In this document: positions 1 through 6,963 of the stretch, one piece after another
Layout of the letters: each line of letters opens with the position of its first letter
How positions within the stretch are numbered: the stretch's first letter is position 1
Assembly: GCA_020052135.1 (NCBI GenBank)
Contig: JAGVPS010000102.1
Span: 1 to 12,577, forward strand
Direction of reading: 5' to 3'
From: Minisyncoccota bacterium
GTDB lineage: Bacteria; Patescibacteriota; Minisyncoccia; UBA6257; 1-14-0-10-40-38
Length of the DNA stretch: 12,577 nt
Position numbers and translations under genes: made by a program
The notes under the pieces: generated by a model
What the model was told of the DNA's origin: nothing
What the model saw: the letters and a program-made list of their open reading frames with translations, nothing else
Databases searched by the model: none

Positions 1-432
1 CTTGAAAAACATAATCGCCAGACGATTCAGAGAGCCATTAATGAGCTATATGAAAACAAATTAGTAGGATATCGAGAAAACAATGACAGTTCAGTAGAAA
101 TCATCCTTAACGAAAAGGGAAGGGAGCGAGCGTTGATTTTTAATTTAGCTACAATGAAGATTCCTGTCCCATCGCGATGGGATCATAAATGGCGAGTAGT
201 TATGTTTGATATACCTCAGGGGCGGAAAAAGGCTCGAGAATCCCTTCGTTTTCACTTGAAAAGGCTTGGGTTCCGATCCCTGCAAAAAAGTGTCTTTATT
301 TTCCCGTATCCGTGCTCTGATCAGATTAATTTTATTATTGAACTGTACGCTATCCGTCGCTTTGTACGACAGATTCTCGTTAATGAGATTGATAATGGGA
401 AACATCTACAACACCAGTTTCATGTAACGTAA
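1..432 (+). CDS. Winged-helix / Cas2-like (PaaX-type) regulator, 5' end missing
   Basis: Frame 1 is open from the first base to TAA at 430-432, giving the last 143 residues; the start lies outside the window. Visible residues 1-50 look like the second half of a winged helix-turn-helix (TIQRAINELYENKLV, then a hairpin wing ending in NEKGRERAL). A W-D-x-KWR hinge follows at about 60-65, then a Cas2-like ferredoxin fold: VVMFDIP at 66-72 with the Asp at the Cas2 catalytic place, a basic helix (RKKARESLRFHLKRLGF), and the strand LQKSVFIFPYPC. This order is that of PaaX-family repressors; automated pipelines often name similar CPR proteins Cas2. No CRISPR array or other cas gene is visible, so a DNA-binding transcriptional role is more likely than spacer acquisition. 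The target and effector are unknown. No terminator is evident before gyrB. Confidence 0.75.
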   Translation, partial: LEKHNRQTIQRAINELYENKLVGYRENNDSSVEIILNEKGRERALIFNLATMKIPVPSRWDHKWRVVMFDIPQGRKKARESLRFHLKRLGFRSLQKSVFIFPYPCSDQINFIIELYAIRRFVRQILVNEIDNGKHLQHQFHVT

Positions 433-546
433 ATCCAATAATATCGCGGAGTTTACGAAAATATACTTATAATTGCCATGGCAAATAAGAGATGGGATTG
501 GTGCGATCCCTCATGTAGGGGAGGGCTATATGAGGGGCTTGGGTTA

Positions 547-575
547 TTGTTTCTCGGGATTAAATCTGATATACT
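547..575 (+). promoter_or_regulatory. Probable gyrB promoter (extended -10)
   Basis: TTGTTT at 547-552 and TATACT at 570-575 are 17 bp apart, and a TG at 567-568 makes an extended -10 (TGaTATACT). Transcription would start near 582 and leave a leader of about 40 nt before the gyrB ATG. The -35 matches the consensus at only three positions. The rest of the 433-620 spacer holds a small GGGAT/ATCCC hairpin and nothing else I can name. Confidence 0.4.
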
Positions 576-620
576 ACATATGGTAAGCCCAAAAGCGACC
601 TTTTTAATTTACGTGAAAGC

Positions 621-2666
621 ATGGCGAAAAAAACTTCAAAAACTAAACCGGAAAAGAATGGAAACAGTAATTACACCGCTAAGGATATTTATGTACTTGA
701 GGGGTTGGAGCCGGTTCGAAAGCGGCCGGGCATGTATATCGGTTCCACGGGGGTGAGCGGTCTCCACCACCTCATTTGGGAAGTGGTGGACAACTCGTTT
801 GACGAAGCAATGGCTGGGTATGCCAAGCATATTCGCGTGGAACTCATGCCCGGCAACCGCGTTGCGGTTACGGACGACGGCCGCGGTATCCCGGTTGAGA
901 CCCACACGCAGACGAAAAAGTCAGCGCTTGAAACCGTGATGACAACGCTCCACGCGGGAGGCAAGTTCGGCGGAGAATCATACAAAGTTTCCGGCGGTTT
1001 GCACGGTGTTGGTGTTTCAATTGTCTGCGCGCTTTCGGTCTGGATGCGCGCGGAGGTGTGCCGTGACGGGGGACTCTATGCGCAGGAGTATAAACGAGGC
1101 GTGCCTCAGTCGAAGGTAAGGAAAATTGAGAAGAGCGATCGGACAGGAACAAAAATTATATTCGAACCAGATCCAGAAATCTTTAAAGAAATCGTATTCG
1201 ATCAAAAAAATATCGTTGACCATTTACGTCAGCAAGCGTTTCTGACAAAAGGCATTCATATTGAGATTATCGATACGCGCGACGAAAAAAACCCTTTTTA
1301 TCATGGATTTTATTTTGACGGAGGTTTGCGGTCTTTTTTAAAGCACGTAAGTCAAGGAGAAAAACCTTTACAAGAAGATGTTTTCTATGTTGAAAAAGAG
1401 TATGAAGGTATGGGCGTTGAAGTTGCCTTTGCTTATACCGATGAACTGGAAACTCATGAGCTTTCTTTTGCGAATAACATCTACACACCGGATGGCGGCA
1501 TGCATCTTACGGGCTTTCGGTCGGCGCTTACGCGGAGTCTTAATGATTTTGCGCGGGGTGAAGGATATATTAAGTCAGCTGACGACAATTTAACCGGAGA
1601 TGATGTTAGGGAAGGTCTCATGGCCATTGTTTCGGTGAAGCTCCGCGAACCGCAGTTCGAGGGACAAACAAAGGCTCGTTTAGGGAATCCCGAAGCGCGC
1701 ACTGCGGTTGAAGTGGTGATGGGTGAAGCGTTAAAAGATTTTTTGGAGCGACATGGTACAGATGCGCGCCGGATTATTGAAAAATGCTTGCTTGCCTTAA
1801 AGGCCCGGAGGGCCGCGAAGGCCGCCAAAGATATGGTGCTTCGCAAAGGAGCGCTTGATGGACTCACGCTACCCGGAAAGCTCGCTGATTGCAGTTCTCG
1901 CAATCCAGCTGAGTCCGAACTTTTTATTGTAGAGGGTGATAGCGCAGGAGGTAGCGCAAAGTCTGGCCGTGATCGCCGTACGCAAGCTATTCTGCCGCTC
2001 AAAGGCAAAATTTTAAATGTAGAAAAAGCCCGTCTCGACAAAATGTTTTTAAATAAAGAAATCAAATCGCTGGTGATTGCTATTGGCACGGCGATTGGCG
2101 AATCTTTTGATATTACAAAACTTCGGTATCACAAAATTATTATTATGACCGATGCCGATGTGGACGGCGCTCATATTCGAACATTACTCCTCACGCTTTT
2201 TTATCGGCATTTTCCGCGCATCATAGAAAACGGCAATCTCTATATTGCCCAACCACCCTTGTATAGGATTCAAGTTGGAAAAGATGCTCGCTATGTCTAC
2301 AGCGACTCCGAAAAGGAGAAGGTGGTCCTTGAGATGCAGAAAGTAAAAAGCGACAAGCAAGCGACAAAAGCTAAATCCGGCGCGAAAGTTGAGAAGGAGG
2401 CAGGTGAGGTAGGCGCTGAAGGCGAGGATCAAACAAGCCGAGGCAAGGGTATCAATATCCAGCGCTATAAGGGTTTAGGGGAAATGAATCCGGATCAGCT
2501 GTGGGAAACCACGCTCCGGCCCGATACGCGCCTCCTGAAGCTGGTGGGCGTGAACGACGCAGAAGCCGCTGATCATTTGTTTGATGTGCTCATGGGAGAG
2601 GAGGTGGAGCCTCGCAAGCAGTTTATTCAAGCTCATGCCTTGGCAGTGAAAAACCTTGACGTATAA
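621..2666 (+). CDS. gyrB: DNA gyrase subunit B
   Basis: ATPase subunit of the type IIA topoisomerase that introduces negative supercoils, working as A2B2 with GyrA (gyrA is not in this window). 681 aa. The GHKL ATPase domain shows EVVDNS (54-59), TDDGRGIP (84-91), HAGGKFGG (111-118) and SGGLHGVG (124-131). The transducer domain has the QTK-loop lysine in GQTKARLGN (K351). The TOPRIM domain has EGDSAGGSAK (438-447), PLKGKILNVEKA (459-470) and the metal site TDADVDGAH (510-518). The C-terminal part has QRYKGLGEMN (614-623) followed by DQLWETT, which favours GyrB over ParE. A lysine/glutamate/alanine-rich stretch (about 570-608) is longer than the equivalent loop in common GyrBs and looks like a disordered linker. 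The ATG at 621 has only a weak GAAAG upstream; it was chosen because the conserved region begins about 20 residues later. Confidence 0.96.
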   Translation: MAKKTSKTKPEKNGNSNYTAKDIYVLEGLEPVRKRPGMYIGSTGVSGLHHLIWEVVDNSFDEAMAGYAKHIRVELMPGNRVAVTDDGRGIPVETHTQTKKSALETVMTTLHAGGKFGGESYKVSGGLHGVGVSIVCALSVWMRAEVCRDGGLYAQEYKRGVPQSKVRKIEKSDRTGTKIIFEPDPEIFKEIVFDQKNIVDHLRQQAFLTKGIHIEIIDTRDEKNPFYHGFYFDGGLRSFLKHVSQGEKPLQEDVFYVEKEYEGMGVEVAFAYTDELETHELSFANNIYTPDGGMHLTGFRSALTRSLNDFARGEGYIKSADDNLTGDDVREGLMAIVSVKLREPQFEGQTKARLGNPEARTAVEVVMGEALKDFLERHGTDARRIIEKCLLALKARRAAKAAKDMVLRKGALDGLTLPGKLADCSSRNPAESELFIVEGDSAGGSAKSGRDRRTQAILPLKGKILNVEKARLDKMFLNKEIKSLVIAIGTAIGESFDITKLRYHKIIIMTDADVDGAHIRTLLLTLFYRHFPRIIENGNLYIAQPPLYRIQVGKDARYVYSDSEKEKVVLEMQKVKSDKQATKAKSGAKVEKEAGEVGAEGEDQTSRGKGINIQRYKGLGEMNPDQLWETTLRPDTRLLKLVGVNDAEAADHLFDVLMGEEVEPRKQFIQAHALAVKNLDV

Positions 2667-2772
2667 GCTTCGCTTATGCGATGCTAATATGCTAATGCAT
2701 GCGAATGATATGAGTAATGCTAGCAGGTATATATTCGTGTAATGAGTATCGTTAGTACCATTCGTATATTAG
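2663..2772. repeat. Word-repeat spacer between gyrB and secE
   Basis: The 115-nt spacer is built from short related words. ATAAGC-TTC-GCTTAT (2663-2677) is a 6-bp hairpin that includes the gyrB stop. ATGCTAAT is tandemly doubled at 2681-2696. ATGAGTAATGCTAG (2710-2723) and ATGAGTATCGTTAG (2742-2755) match at 11 of 14 positions. CTAATAT (2684-2690) and CGAATG (2702-2707) can pair with ATATTAG (2766-2772) and CATTCG (2759-2764). TATATT at 2765-2770 resembles a -10 box 11 nt before the secE ATG, but no -35 is placed correctly. Confidence 0.5.
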
Positions 2773-2781
2773 TATTGATCT

Positions 2782-2970
2782 ATGATACAAAGAATCAAAC
2801 TTTTTTTTGATGAATCGCGCCAGGAATTCAAGCGTATTAATTGGCCGACGTTTGCTGAAACGCGGAAGTTGACGCTGATTGTTATCGGCCTTTCCCTTGC
2901 TGTCGCGCTTTTTTTAGGTCTTCTTGATTTTGTGTTTACTTACCTATTAGATACGGTTTTTCTTTCTTAA
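2782..2970 (+). CDS. secE: Preprotein translocase subunit SecE
   Basis: Small essential subunit of the SecYEG channel in the inner membrane, clamping SecY. 62 aa, the short one-helix form found in most non-enterobacterial lineages. The amphipathic N-terminal helix ends in the hallmark FKRINWPT (17-24), followed by ETRKLT and a single hydrophobic span at about residues 30-56. It lies 9 nt upstream of nusG, the classical secE-nusG arrangement. The ATG at 2782 has no SD sequence. A possible -10 (TATATT, 2765-2770) is so close that the mRNA could be almost leaderless. Confidence 0.93.
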   Translation: MIQRIKLFFDESRQEFKRINWPTFAETRKLTLIVIGLSLAVALFLGLLDFVFTYLLDTVFLS

Positions 2971-2979
2971 CACATCATT

Positions 2980-3564
2980 ATGACTAATACTCAAAAACAA
3001 AAAGGAGGAAAAGCTGAGATCGATGCGTCACTCAAAAGCACGAGGCATTGGTATGCCATTCACACCTATTCAGGGTATGAAGATGCGGTAGAGCGTTATT
3101 TGAAACAGCGCCTGGACTCGCTTCAAATGAATGATAAAATTTTTGCGGTTATCGTTCCCAAGGAAAAAAAAATAAAGATCAAGAATGGCAAGCGACGCAC
3201 GGTGGAGGAAAAAATTTATCCTGGCTATGTGCTCGTGGATATGCTCCTTACTGATGACTCCTGGTATGTGGTGCGGAATACGCCTCGGGTGACCGGCTTC
3301 GTGGGCGCCGATGCGGCAACGCCGCTTCCGCTTTCTGAAGCAGAAGTTCAAGAGCTTATGGGTCGGATGGGTGAGCGCGACACGAAGTTTAAAGTTGATT
3401 TCCAAATAGGGGATTTGGTAAAAATCATTGACGGCCCCTTCAAAGACTATGACGCAAAAATTTCTGAAATTGACAGCGAAAAAGGGAAAGTAAAAGTGTT
3501 GGTGCCCATTTTTGGAAGAGATACGGTGGTCGAGTTGGATTCATTGCAAGTTCAAAAAATTTAA
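2980..3564 (+). CDS. nusG: Transcription termination/antitermination factor NusG
   Basis: Binds the RNA polymerase clamp to promote processive elongation and can couple RNAP to Rho or to the ribosome. 194 aa. A lysine-rich N-terminal tail (1-22) precedes the NGN domain, which starts at HWYAIHTYSGYED (23-35) and includes IYPGYVLVDM (79-88) and NTPRVTGFVG (100-109). The C-terminal KOW domain begins at GDLVKIIDGPFKDY (144-157) and ends with VPIFGRDTVVELD. The ATG at 2980 has no SD sequence. An SD-like AAAGGAGG at 3001-3008 lies inside the coding region with no in-frame start after it, so it does not move the start. Together with secE and rplK it forms the conserved cluster. Confidence 0.95.
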   Translation: MTNTQKQKGGKAEIDASLKSTRHWYAIHTYSGYEDAVERYLKQRLDSLQMNDKIFAVIVPKEKKIKIKNGKRRTVEEKIYPGYVLVDMLLTDDSWYVVRNTPRVTGFVGADAATPLPLSEAEVQELMGRMGERDTKFKVDFQIGDLVKIIDGPFKDYDAKISEIDSEKGKVKVLVPIFGRDTVVELDSLQVQKI

Positions 3565-3652
3565 AATGCAAATCTCAAAGTGTAAAATGACAATCCAAAA
3601 TTATAAAATAAAAATCATTAATTTTTCATTTTGATTTTTAAAGTTTACATTT
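3564..3652. repeat. AT-rich imperfect inverted repeat between nusG and rplK
   Basis: The 94-nt spacer consists almost entirely of A/T words. The 26-mer at 3564-3589 and the reverse complement of 3627-3652 align without gaps at 18 of 26 positions; both contain AAATGnAAA and end in AAAATG, and 37 nt separate them. It begins at the nusG stop codon and ends 6 nt before the rplK ATG. There is no GC-rich stem and U-tract of a normal terminator. Confidence 0.55.
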
Positions 3653-3658
3653 CTTACC

Positions 3659-4084
3659 ATGGCAAAACTAATCAAAACAACTTTAAAGCTTCAAATTCGA
3701 GCAGGCCAAGCAAATCCCGCACCGCCTATTGGTCCTGCGCTTGGTCAACATGGCGTAAATATTGCTGATTTCTGCAAGCAGTTTAATGAAGCAACAAAAG
3801 AAATGATGGGAGATGTTATCCCTGCGGAAATTACCATCTACGAGGATCGCACTTTCACGTTTAAATTAAAGACTCCTCCGGCGTCCGCATTACTTAAAAA
3901 AGCCGCGGGTATTGAAAAGGGATCGGGAACGCCTAATAAGGAAAAAGTTGGAAAGGTTACGCGAGCCGATCTCCGGGCGATTGCCGAGAAGAAGATGATT
4001 GATTTGAATACAGACAACATTGACCAGGCAATAAAGATTATCGAGGGTACGGCACGCAATATGGGAATAACAGTTGAAGGATAA
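3659..4084 (+). CDS. rplK: 50S ribosomal protein L11
   Basis: Component of the GTPase-associated centre of the large subunit; binds 23S rRNA near the thiostrepton site. 141 aa, the normal length. The N-terminal domain shows QIRAGQANPAPPIGPALGQH (12-31) with the conserved proline-rich linker and GVNI. The C-terminal rRNA-binding domain carries FKLKTPPASALLKKAAGI (68-85), then KVTRADLRAIAEKK and a GTARNMGI ending. The ATG at 3659 has no SD sequence. In most bacteria rplA follows immediately; here the next reading frame is an unrelated membrane-anchored protein that starts at the base after the rplK stop. Confidence 0.97.
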   Translation: MAKLIKTTLKLQIRAGQANPAPPIGPALGQHGVNIADFCKQFNEATKEMMGDVIPAEITIYEDRTFTFKLKTPPASALLKKAAGIEKGSGTPNKEKVGKVTRADLRAIAEKKMIDLNTDNIDQAIKIIEGTARNMGITVEG

Positions 4085-4579
4085 ATGGATAATCAACAAA
4101 CTCAAATCAATTCAGTGCCGGCAGGTATTGGGGCTAAACCTAAAGGCAAGTTTAAAAAAGTCTTAATAGGGCTCGGAGTTTTAATTATTATTCTTATTGC
4201 AAGCTTTGGTTTTTTGGCTATCAAGGGCTTAAAAGATCGGCCAATAGTTGAGGGGGTAATAACTGAATATATGCAATTAGTTTCAAATGGAAATTTTGAA
4301 GACGCATACAATAATTTAACCTCTAGCCAGCTTAAGAGTGCTCTATCTTTTGATGAATTTGAAAAAACCACCAACTTATTTAAGGCTCAATATTCTGGAT
4401 TTAATAAACTGGAATTTAAGGGATTTAAAATAACCACGAATACCAGTAGTCCAACTATATACAGTTACTCTGGTATTGTGACCTATGCTAATGGTAATAC
4501 GGGAGATCTGATTGCGAACTTAGTTAAGGAAGATGGAAAATATAAAATTGCTGGCATAAACATTGACATTTCTCTTTAG
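4085..4579 (+). CDS. Small membrane-anchored protein, NTF2/DUF4878-like fold likely
   Basis: 164 aa of unknown function. A polar, lysine-ending N-terminus (1-25, KPKGKFKK) precedes one hydrophobic span at about 25-46 (VLIGLGVLIIILIASFGFLA). With no cleavage site apparent, it is probably an uncleaved anchor with the rest outside the cell. The outer part (EYMQLVSNGNFEDAYNNLTS..., 61-100, then alternating strands to the end) resembles small NTF2-like domains such as DUF4878, in which a helix pair is followed by a curved sheet; this rests on pattern only. The ATG directly follows the rplK TAA, and AAGGA from the end of rplK sits at SD distance, so translation is probably coupled. Its base composition is more AT-rich than rplK. 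Confidence 0.7.
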   Translation: MDNQQTQINSVPAGIGAKPKGKFKKVLIGLGVLIIILIASFGFLAIKGLKDRPIVEGVITEYMQLVSNGNFEDAYNNLTSSQLKSALSFDEFEKTTNLFKAQYSGFNKLEFKGFKITTNTSSPTIYSYSGIVTYANGNTGDLIANLVKEDGKYKIAGINIDISL

Positions 4580-4651
4580 TAGAATTGAGCTTTTTAGTAA
4601 TTCTAAAAATATTGATATCAGCGCGTCCACCTAGATAGCGGGAGATTTTAT

Positions 4652-4660
4652 TGCTATCAT
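4652..4660 (+). promoter_or_regulatory. Extended -10 element of tmk
   Basis: TGcTATCAT ends 6 nt before the tmk ATG at 4667, so initiation at the usual distance would fall on or next to the start codon and give a leaderless mRNA. No SD and no convincing -35 are seen. The same TG-n-TAT pattern precedes gyrB, the 71-aa gene and gatB. Confidence 0.4.
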
Positions 4661-4666
4661 AATTCC

Positions 4667-5374
4667 ATGCAACGCGGGAAATTCTTTGTATTCGATGGCA
4701 TTGATGGATCGGGAAAAGCAACACAGGCGAAGCTTTTAATGCGGCGGCTCCGACAGACGGGGCATCGAGTGCGAACAATAGATTTTCCACAGTATGGCGA
4801 AAAGTCTGCCGGGCCCATCGAGAAATACCTCACCGGCGTGTATGGCAATGCGGATATGCTCTCGCCGTATGCCACTTCTATTTTGTATGCAGTAGATCGT
4901 TACGATGCGTCGTTTAAGATCAAGCGTTGGCTTGATGCCGGGAATATAGTGGTAACGGATCGTTATAGTACGGCAAACATTGGGCACCAGGGAGGCAAGC
5001 TCGTGCGAAATGAACGCGCCTGGAGGCGGTATGTACTCTGGGACTACGATCTCGAGTACGGAATATTCGGTATTCCGAAACCCGACCAGGTATTTATTTT
5101 GAAGAGCGATCCGGCCACTTCGAGGAAATTACTCCTTGGTAAAGTACTTGATAGAATCAAGAGTAAAAAACGAGCGGGATACCTCAAGGGTAAAAAGCGG
5201 GATGTGCTTGAAAGAAATGTGTCTCACCAAATGAATGCGCTCCGATCATTCCTTATGTTTGCCGATGCATTTCCCAAAGAATGTACGGTCATTCCGTGTG
5301 TGGCGGGTGGCACTATGCTTCCCAAGGAGGCGATCCATGAACGTGTCTGGGAGAAACTCCAGAAATTTTTATGA
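4667..5374 (+). CDS. tmk: Thymidylate kinase (dTMP kinase)
   Basis: Phosphorylates dTMP to dTDP with ATP, the step after thymidylate synthase. 235 aa. The P-loop is GIDGSGKATQ (11-20), followed by DFPQYG (39-44), which matches the Tmk dTMP-site motif, and DRYSTAN (98-104), the DRY motif. FILKSDPATSRKLL (143-156) begins the nucleotide-base and LID region, with the basic segment KSKKRAGYLKGKKRDVLE (165-182). Residue 18, right after the P-loop lysine, is Ala where Walker A normally has Ser or Thr; Thr19 follows. That Ser/Thr usually helps bind Mg, so activity should be tested rather than assumed. The stop overlaps the ATG of the thymidylate synthase gene (ATGA, 4 nt), which supports coupled expression of the two dTTP enzymes. 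Confidence 0.88.
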   Translation: MQRGKFFVFDGIDGSGKATQAKLLMRRLRQTGHRVRTIDFPQYGEKSAGPIEKYLTGVYGNADMLSPYATSILYAVDRYDASFKIKRWLDAGNIVVTDRYSTANIGHQGGKLVRNERAWRRYVLWDYDLEYGIFGIPKPDQVFILKSDPATSRKLLLGKVLDRIKSKKRAGYLKGKKRDVLERNVSHQMNALRSFLMFADAFPKECTVIPCVAGGTMLPKEAIHERVWEKLQKFL

Positions 5375-6876
5375 TCCCTCTCTATCAACCGGAAAAATAC
5401 AAGGTACATGTGGGCGAGGGCGCTTCGATAGGTTTTTGTACCGCTTGGAACGAGCCGGACTTGGTTTTTAAGCGATCAGATGTGCTCCGTAAAAAGACGC
5501 GTATTTTAGGCACGCTCTACAGCAGGCAGGGCGTGAACGTTATATTGCGGAACCTTGCCCTGAATCCCGAGATTAAAAAATTAGTTCTTTGGGCAAACGG
5601 TCCGCTATCAAACACGCAATTTGGCAAGGTGGGATGGTCGTTGCTTAAAAAAATCTGGGAGGACGGCATTGAATCCGATGGCACGGTGAAGGGCACTCAT
5701 TTTAAAATTGAAAAAGAAATTGATGTTGCGGTGATTGAAAAAGTACGAAGCGTAGTAGAGCTTGTGGACGAAAGTAATCGTGATTTTGACGATGTTGAAG
5801 AGGGCGTGGGAGCGCTTAAGGATGACTCCTCCCGATATATGGAGCCCGTGGAGTTTCCCGAAGCGGTTCCGGAAAAAGTAGAAACCTTCCCCTCCGAGGA
5901 GGTCGGATGGTTAATGCACGGAAGAGGTATTATTGATACTTGGATGCGTCTTGTAGACCGTATTATGCGGTATGGCACGGTGAAGGGCACGCAGTATGGG
6001 TACCAGCAGAGGGAGCTCATTGGCGCAACCTGGGTAGTACGCGAAGAGGATCCGATTCACCCCGATCTTTCGCTTGCGCTAGATTGGCCGAAGGAATTGC
6101 GCGAGGTTACCGGCGCAACCGAGGAGGCGCTCAAGGAATACCACGCAGTTTTTCTATCAAAGGAAAAGCCGGCAAATCTTTCCTACACATATGGAAATCG
6201 TCTCATGGCATACCCGAACGGCTCGGACGCAATCGATCAGATTCGGGACGTGATTGTCGCGCAGTTTAAAAAATCGCCCGACACGCGCAGGGGAGTTGCG
6301 ACCACCATGGTACCCGCCATTGATAAAGATTCCACGGAGCCGCCATGCATTACCCAGGTGCAAGGACTACAGACTAAGGGAAAGTTTCATCTGTTAGTTA
6401 CCGTGCGGAGCCATGATATTTTTAAAGCAGCGATTCCGAACGCGTTTGGGCTCCGGATGATGCAAAAAACTATGGCTGATGAACTTGGCTTTGGGTTGGG
6501 ACAAATCCAGATTACGTCGCAATCCGCGCATATTTACGAACAAGACTGGGAAAACGCGTTTAAGCTTGTCCGATGCCGCTTCTGGGAACGGGAGCCGAGT
6601 TTAGTGTTTGATCCGAATACGCAGGCAGATCCGCGGGGGGTTGTGGTGATTAGCATTTCGGGTAATCGTATCCTCTCCGTGCTTCAGGATATGGAAGGCC
6701 GTGAGCTTGCGCGGATAGAGGGGGTGAGCGCCGCAGAGGTAGGTTTGAAAATTGCGCACCTTGAGCTCCTGAGCCGCCCGGACCATTATTTCGATATTGG
6801 TTTGCAACTTGCACGCGCGGAAATGGCGCTTATGAAAAAACTTCCGTTCCATCAGGATAAGCCGTTAATATTCTAG
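5371..6876 (+). CDS. thyA: Thymidylate synthase with N-terminal MtrA/DUF4346-like domain
   Basis: Converts dUMP to dTMP with a methylene-folate donor. 501 aa, nearly twice a usual ThyA (about 260-320). The C-terminal half carries the ThyA signature: TYGNRLMAYP (273-282), SPDTRRG (302-308) for phosphate binding, the nucleophile Cys326 in PPCITQVQ (324-331), RSHD (346-349), IPNAFGL (355-361) and the dUMP-binding SAHIYEQD (385-392). The N-terminal part (about 10-110) reads IGFCTAW...ILGTLYSRQGVNVILRNLALNPEIKKLVLWANGP, which resembles the MtrA subunit of tetrahydromethanopterin S-methyltransferase and DUF4346. A variable acidic linker (about 115-175) joins the halves. The start overlaps the end of tmk by 4 nt. 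The role of the N-terminal domain (cofactor binding, regulation or structure) is not known to me. Confidence 0.9.
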   Translation: MIPLYQPEKYKVHVGEGASIGFCTAWNEPDLVFKRSDVLRKKTRILGTLYSRQGVNVILRNLALNPEIKKLVLWANGPLSNTQFGKVGWSLLKKIWEDGIESDGTVKGTHFKIEKEIDVAVIEKVRSVVELVDESNRDFDDVEEGVGALKDDSSRYMEPVEFPEAVPEKVETFPSEEVGWLMHGRGIIDTWMRLVDRIMRYGTVKGTQYGYQQRELIGATWVVREEDPIHPDLSLALDWPKELREVTGATEEALKEYHAVFLSKEKPANLSYTYGNRLMAYPNGSDAIDQIRDVIVAQFKKSPDTRRGVATTMVPAIDKDSTEPPCITQVQGLQTKGKFHLLVTVRSHDIFKAAIPNAFGLRMMQKTMADELGFGLGQIQITSQSAHIYEQDWENAFKLVRCRFWEREPSLVFDPNTQADPRGVVVISISGNRILSVLQDMEGRELARIEGVSAAEVGLKIAHLELLSRPDHYFDIGLQLARAEMALMKKLPFHQDKPLIF

Positions 6877-6881
6877 TTTTT

Positions 6882-6938
6882 AAAAGCCCACACCCTACCA
6901 CGCCTTCAAGGCAAAGTTGCGGCAGGGTGTGGGCTTTT
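6882..6938. terminator. Hairpin H1 after thyA: bidirectional terminator-like, structured loop
   Basis: A perfect 15-bp stem pairs AAAAGCCCACACCCT (6882-6896) with AGGGTGTGGGCTTTT (6924-6938) and starts 5 nt after the thyA stop. A/T tails on both sides fit a bidirectional terminator, though the T run is only four. The 27-nt loop is not random: read on the minus strand it contains CGCAACTTTG and AAGGCGTG, the same blocks as hairpin H2 on the plus strand. On the minus strand the stem extends through GCCGC/GTGGT using two G-U pairs; on the plus strand these would be A-C mismatches. Confidence 0.75.
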
Positions 6939-6963
6939 GGAACGCATATGCAATAGTGGTATA

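Noticed and set aside
468..473. Perfect TATAAT as a promoter for gyrB
   Set aside because: The nearest -35-like TTTACG is only 10 bp away and no TG extension is present; the box at 570-575 is better placed.
478..756. 92-aa open frame upstream of and overlapping gyrB
   Set aside because: It runs 136 nt into gyrB in another frame, shows no SD or family features, and its end is plainly the gyrB sequence out of frame.
1481..2089. 202-aa open frame on the minus strand inside gyrB
   Set aside because: It lies wholly opposite well-conserved GyrB motifs; a long antisense shadow frame with no start signals.
3001..3008. AAAGGAGG as the nusG Shine-Dalgarno sequence
   Set aside because: The next ATG (3023) is out of frame and no in-frame start follows before the NGN domain; the stretch encodes the Lys-Gly-Gly-Lys tail.
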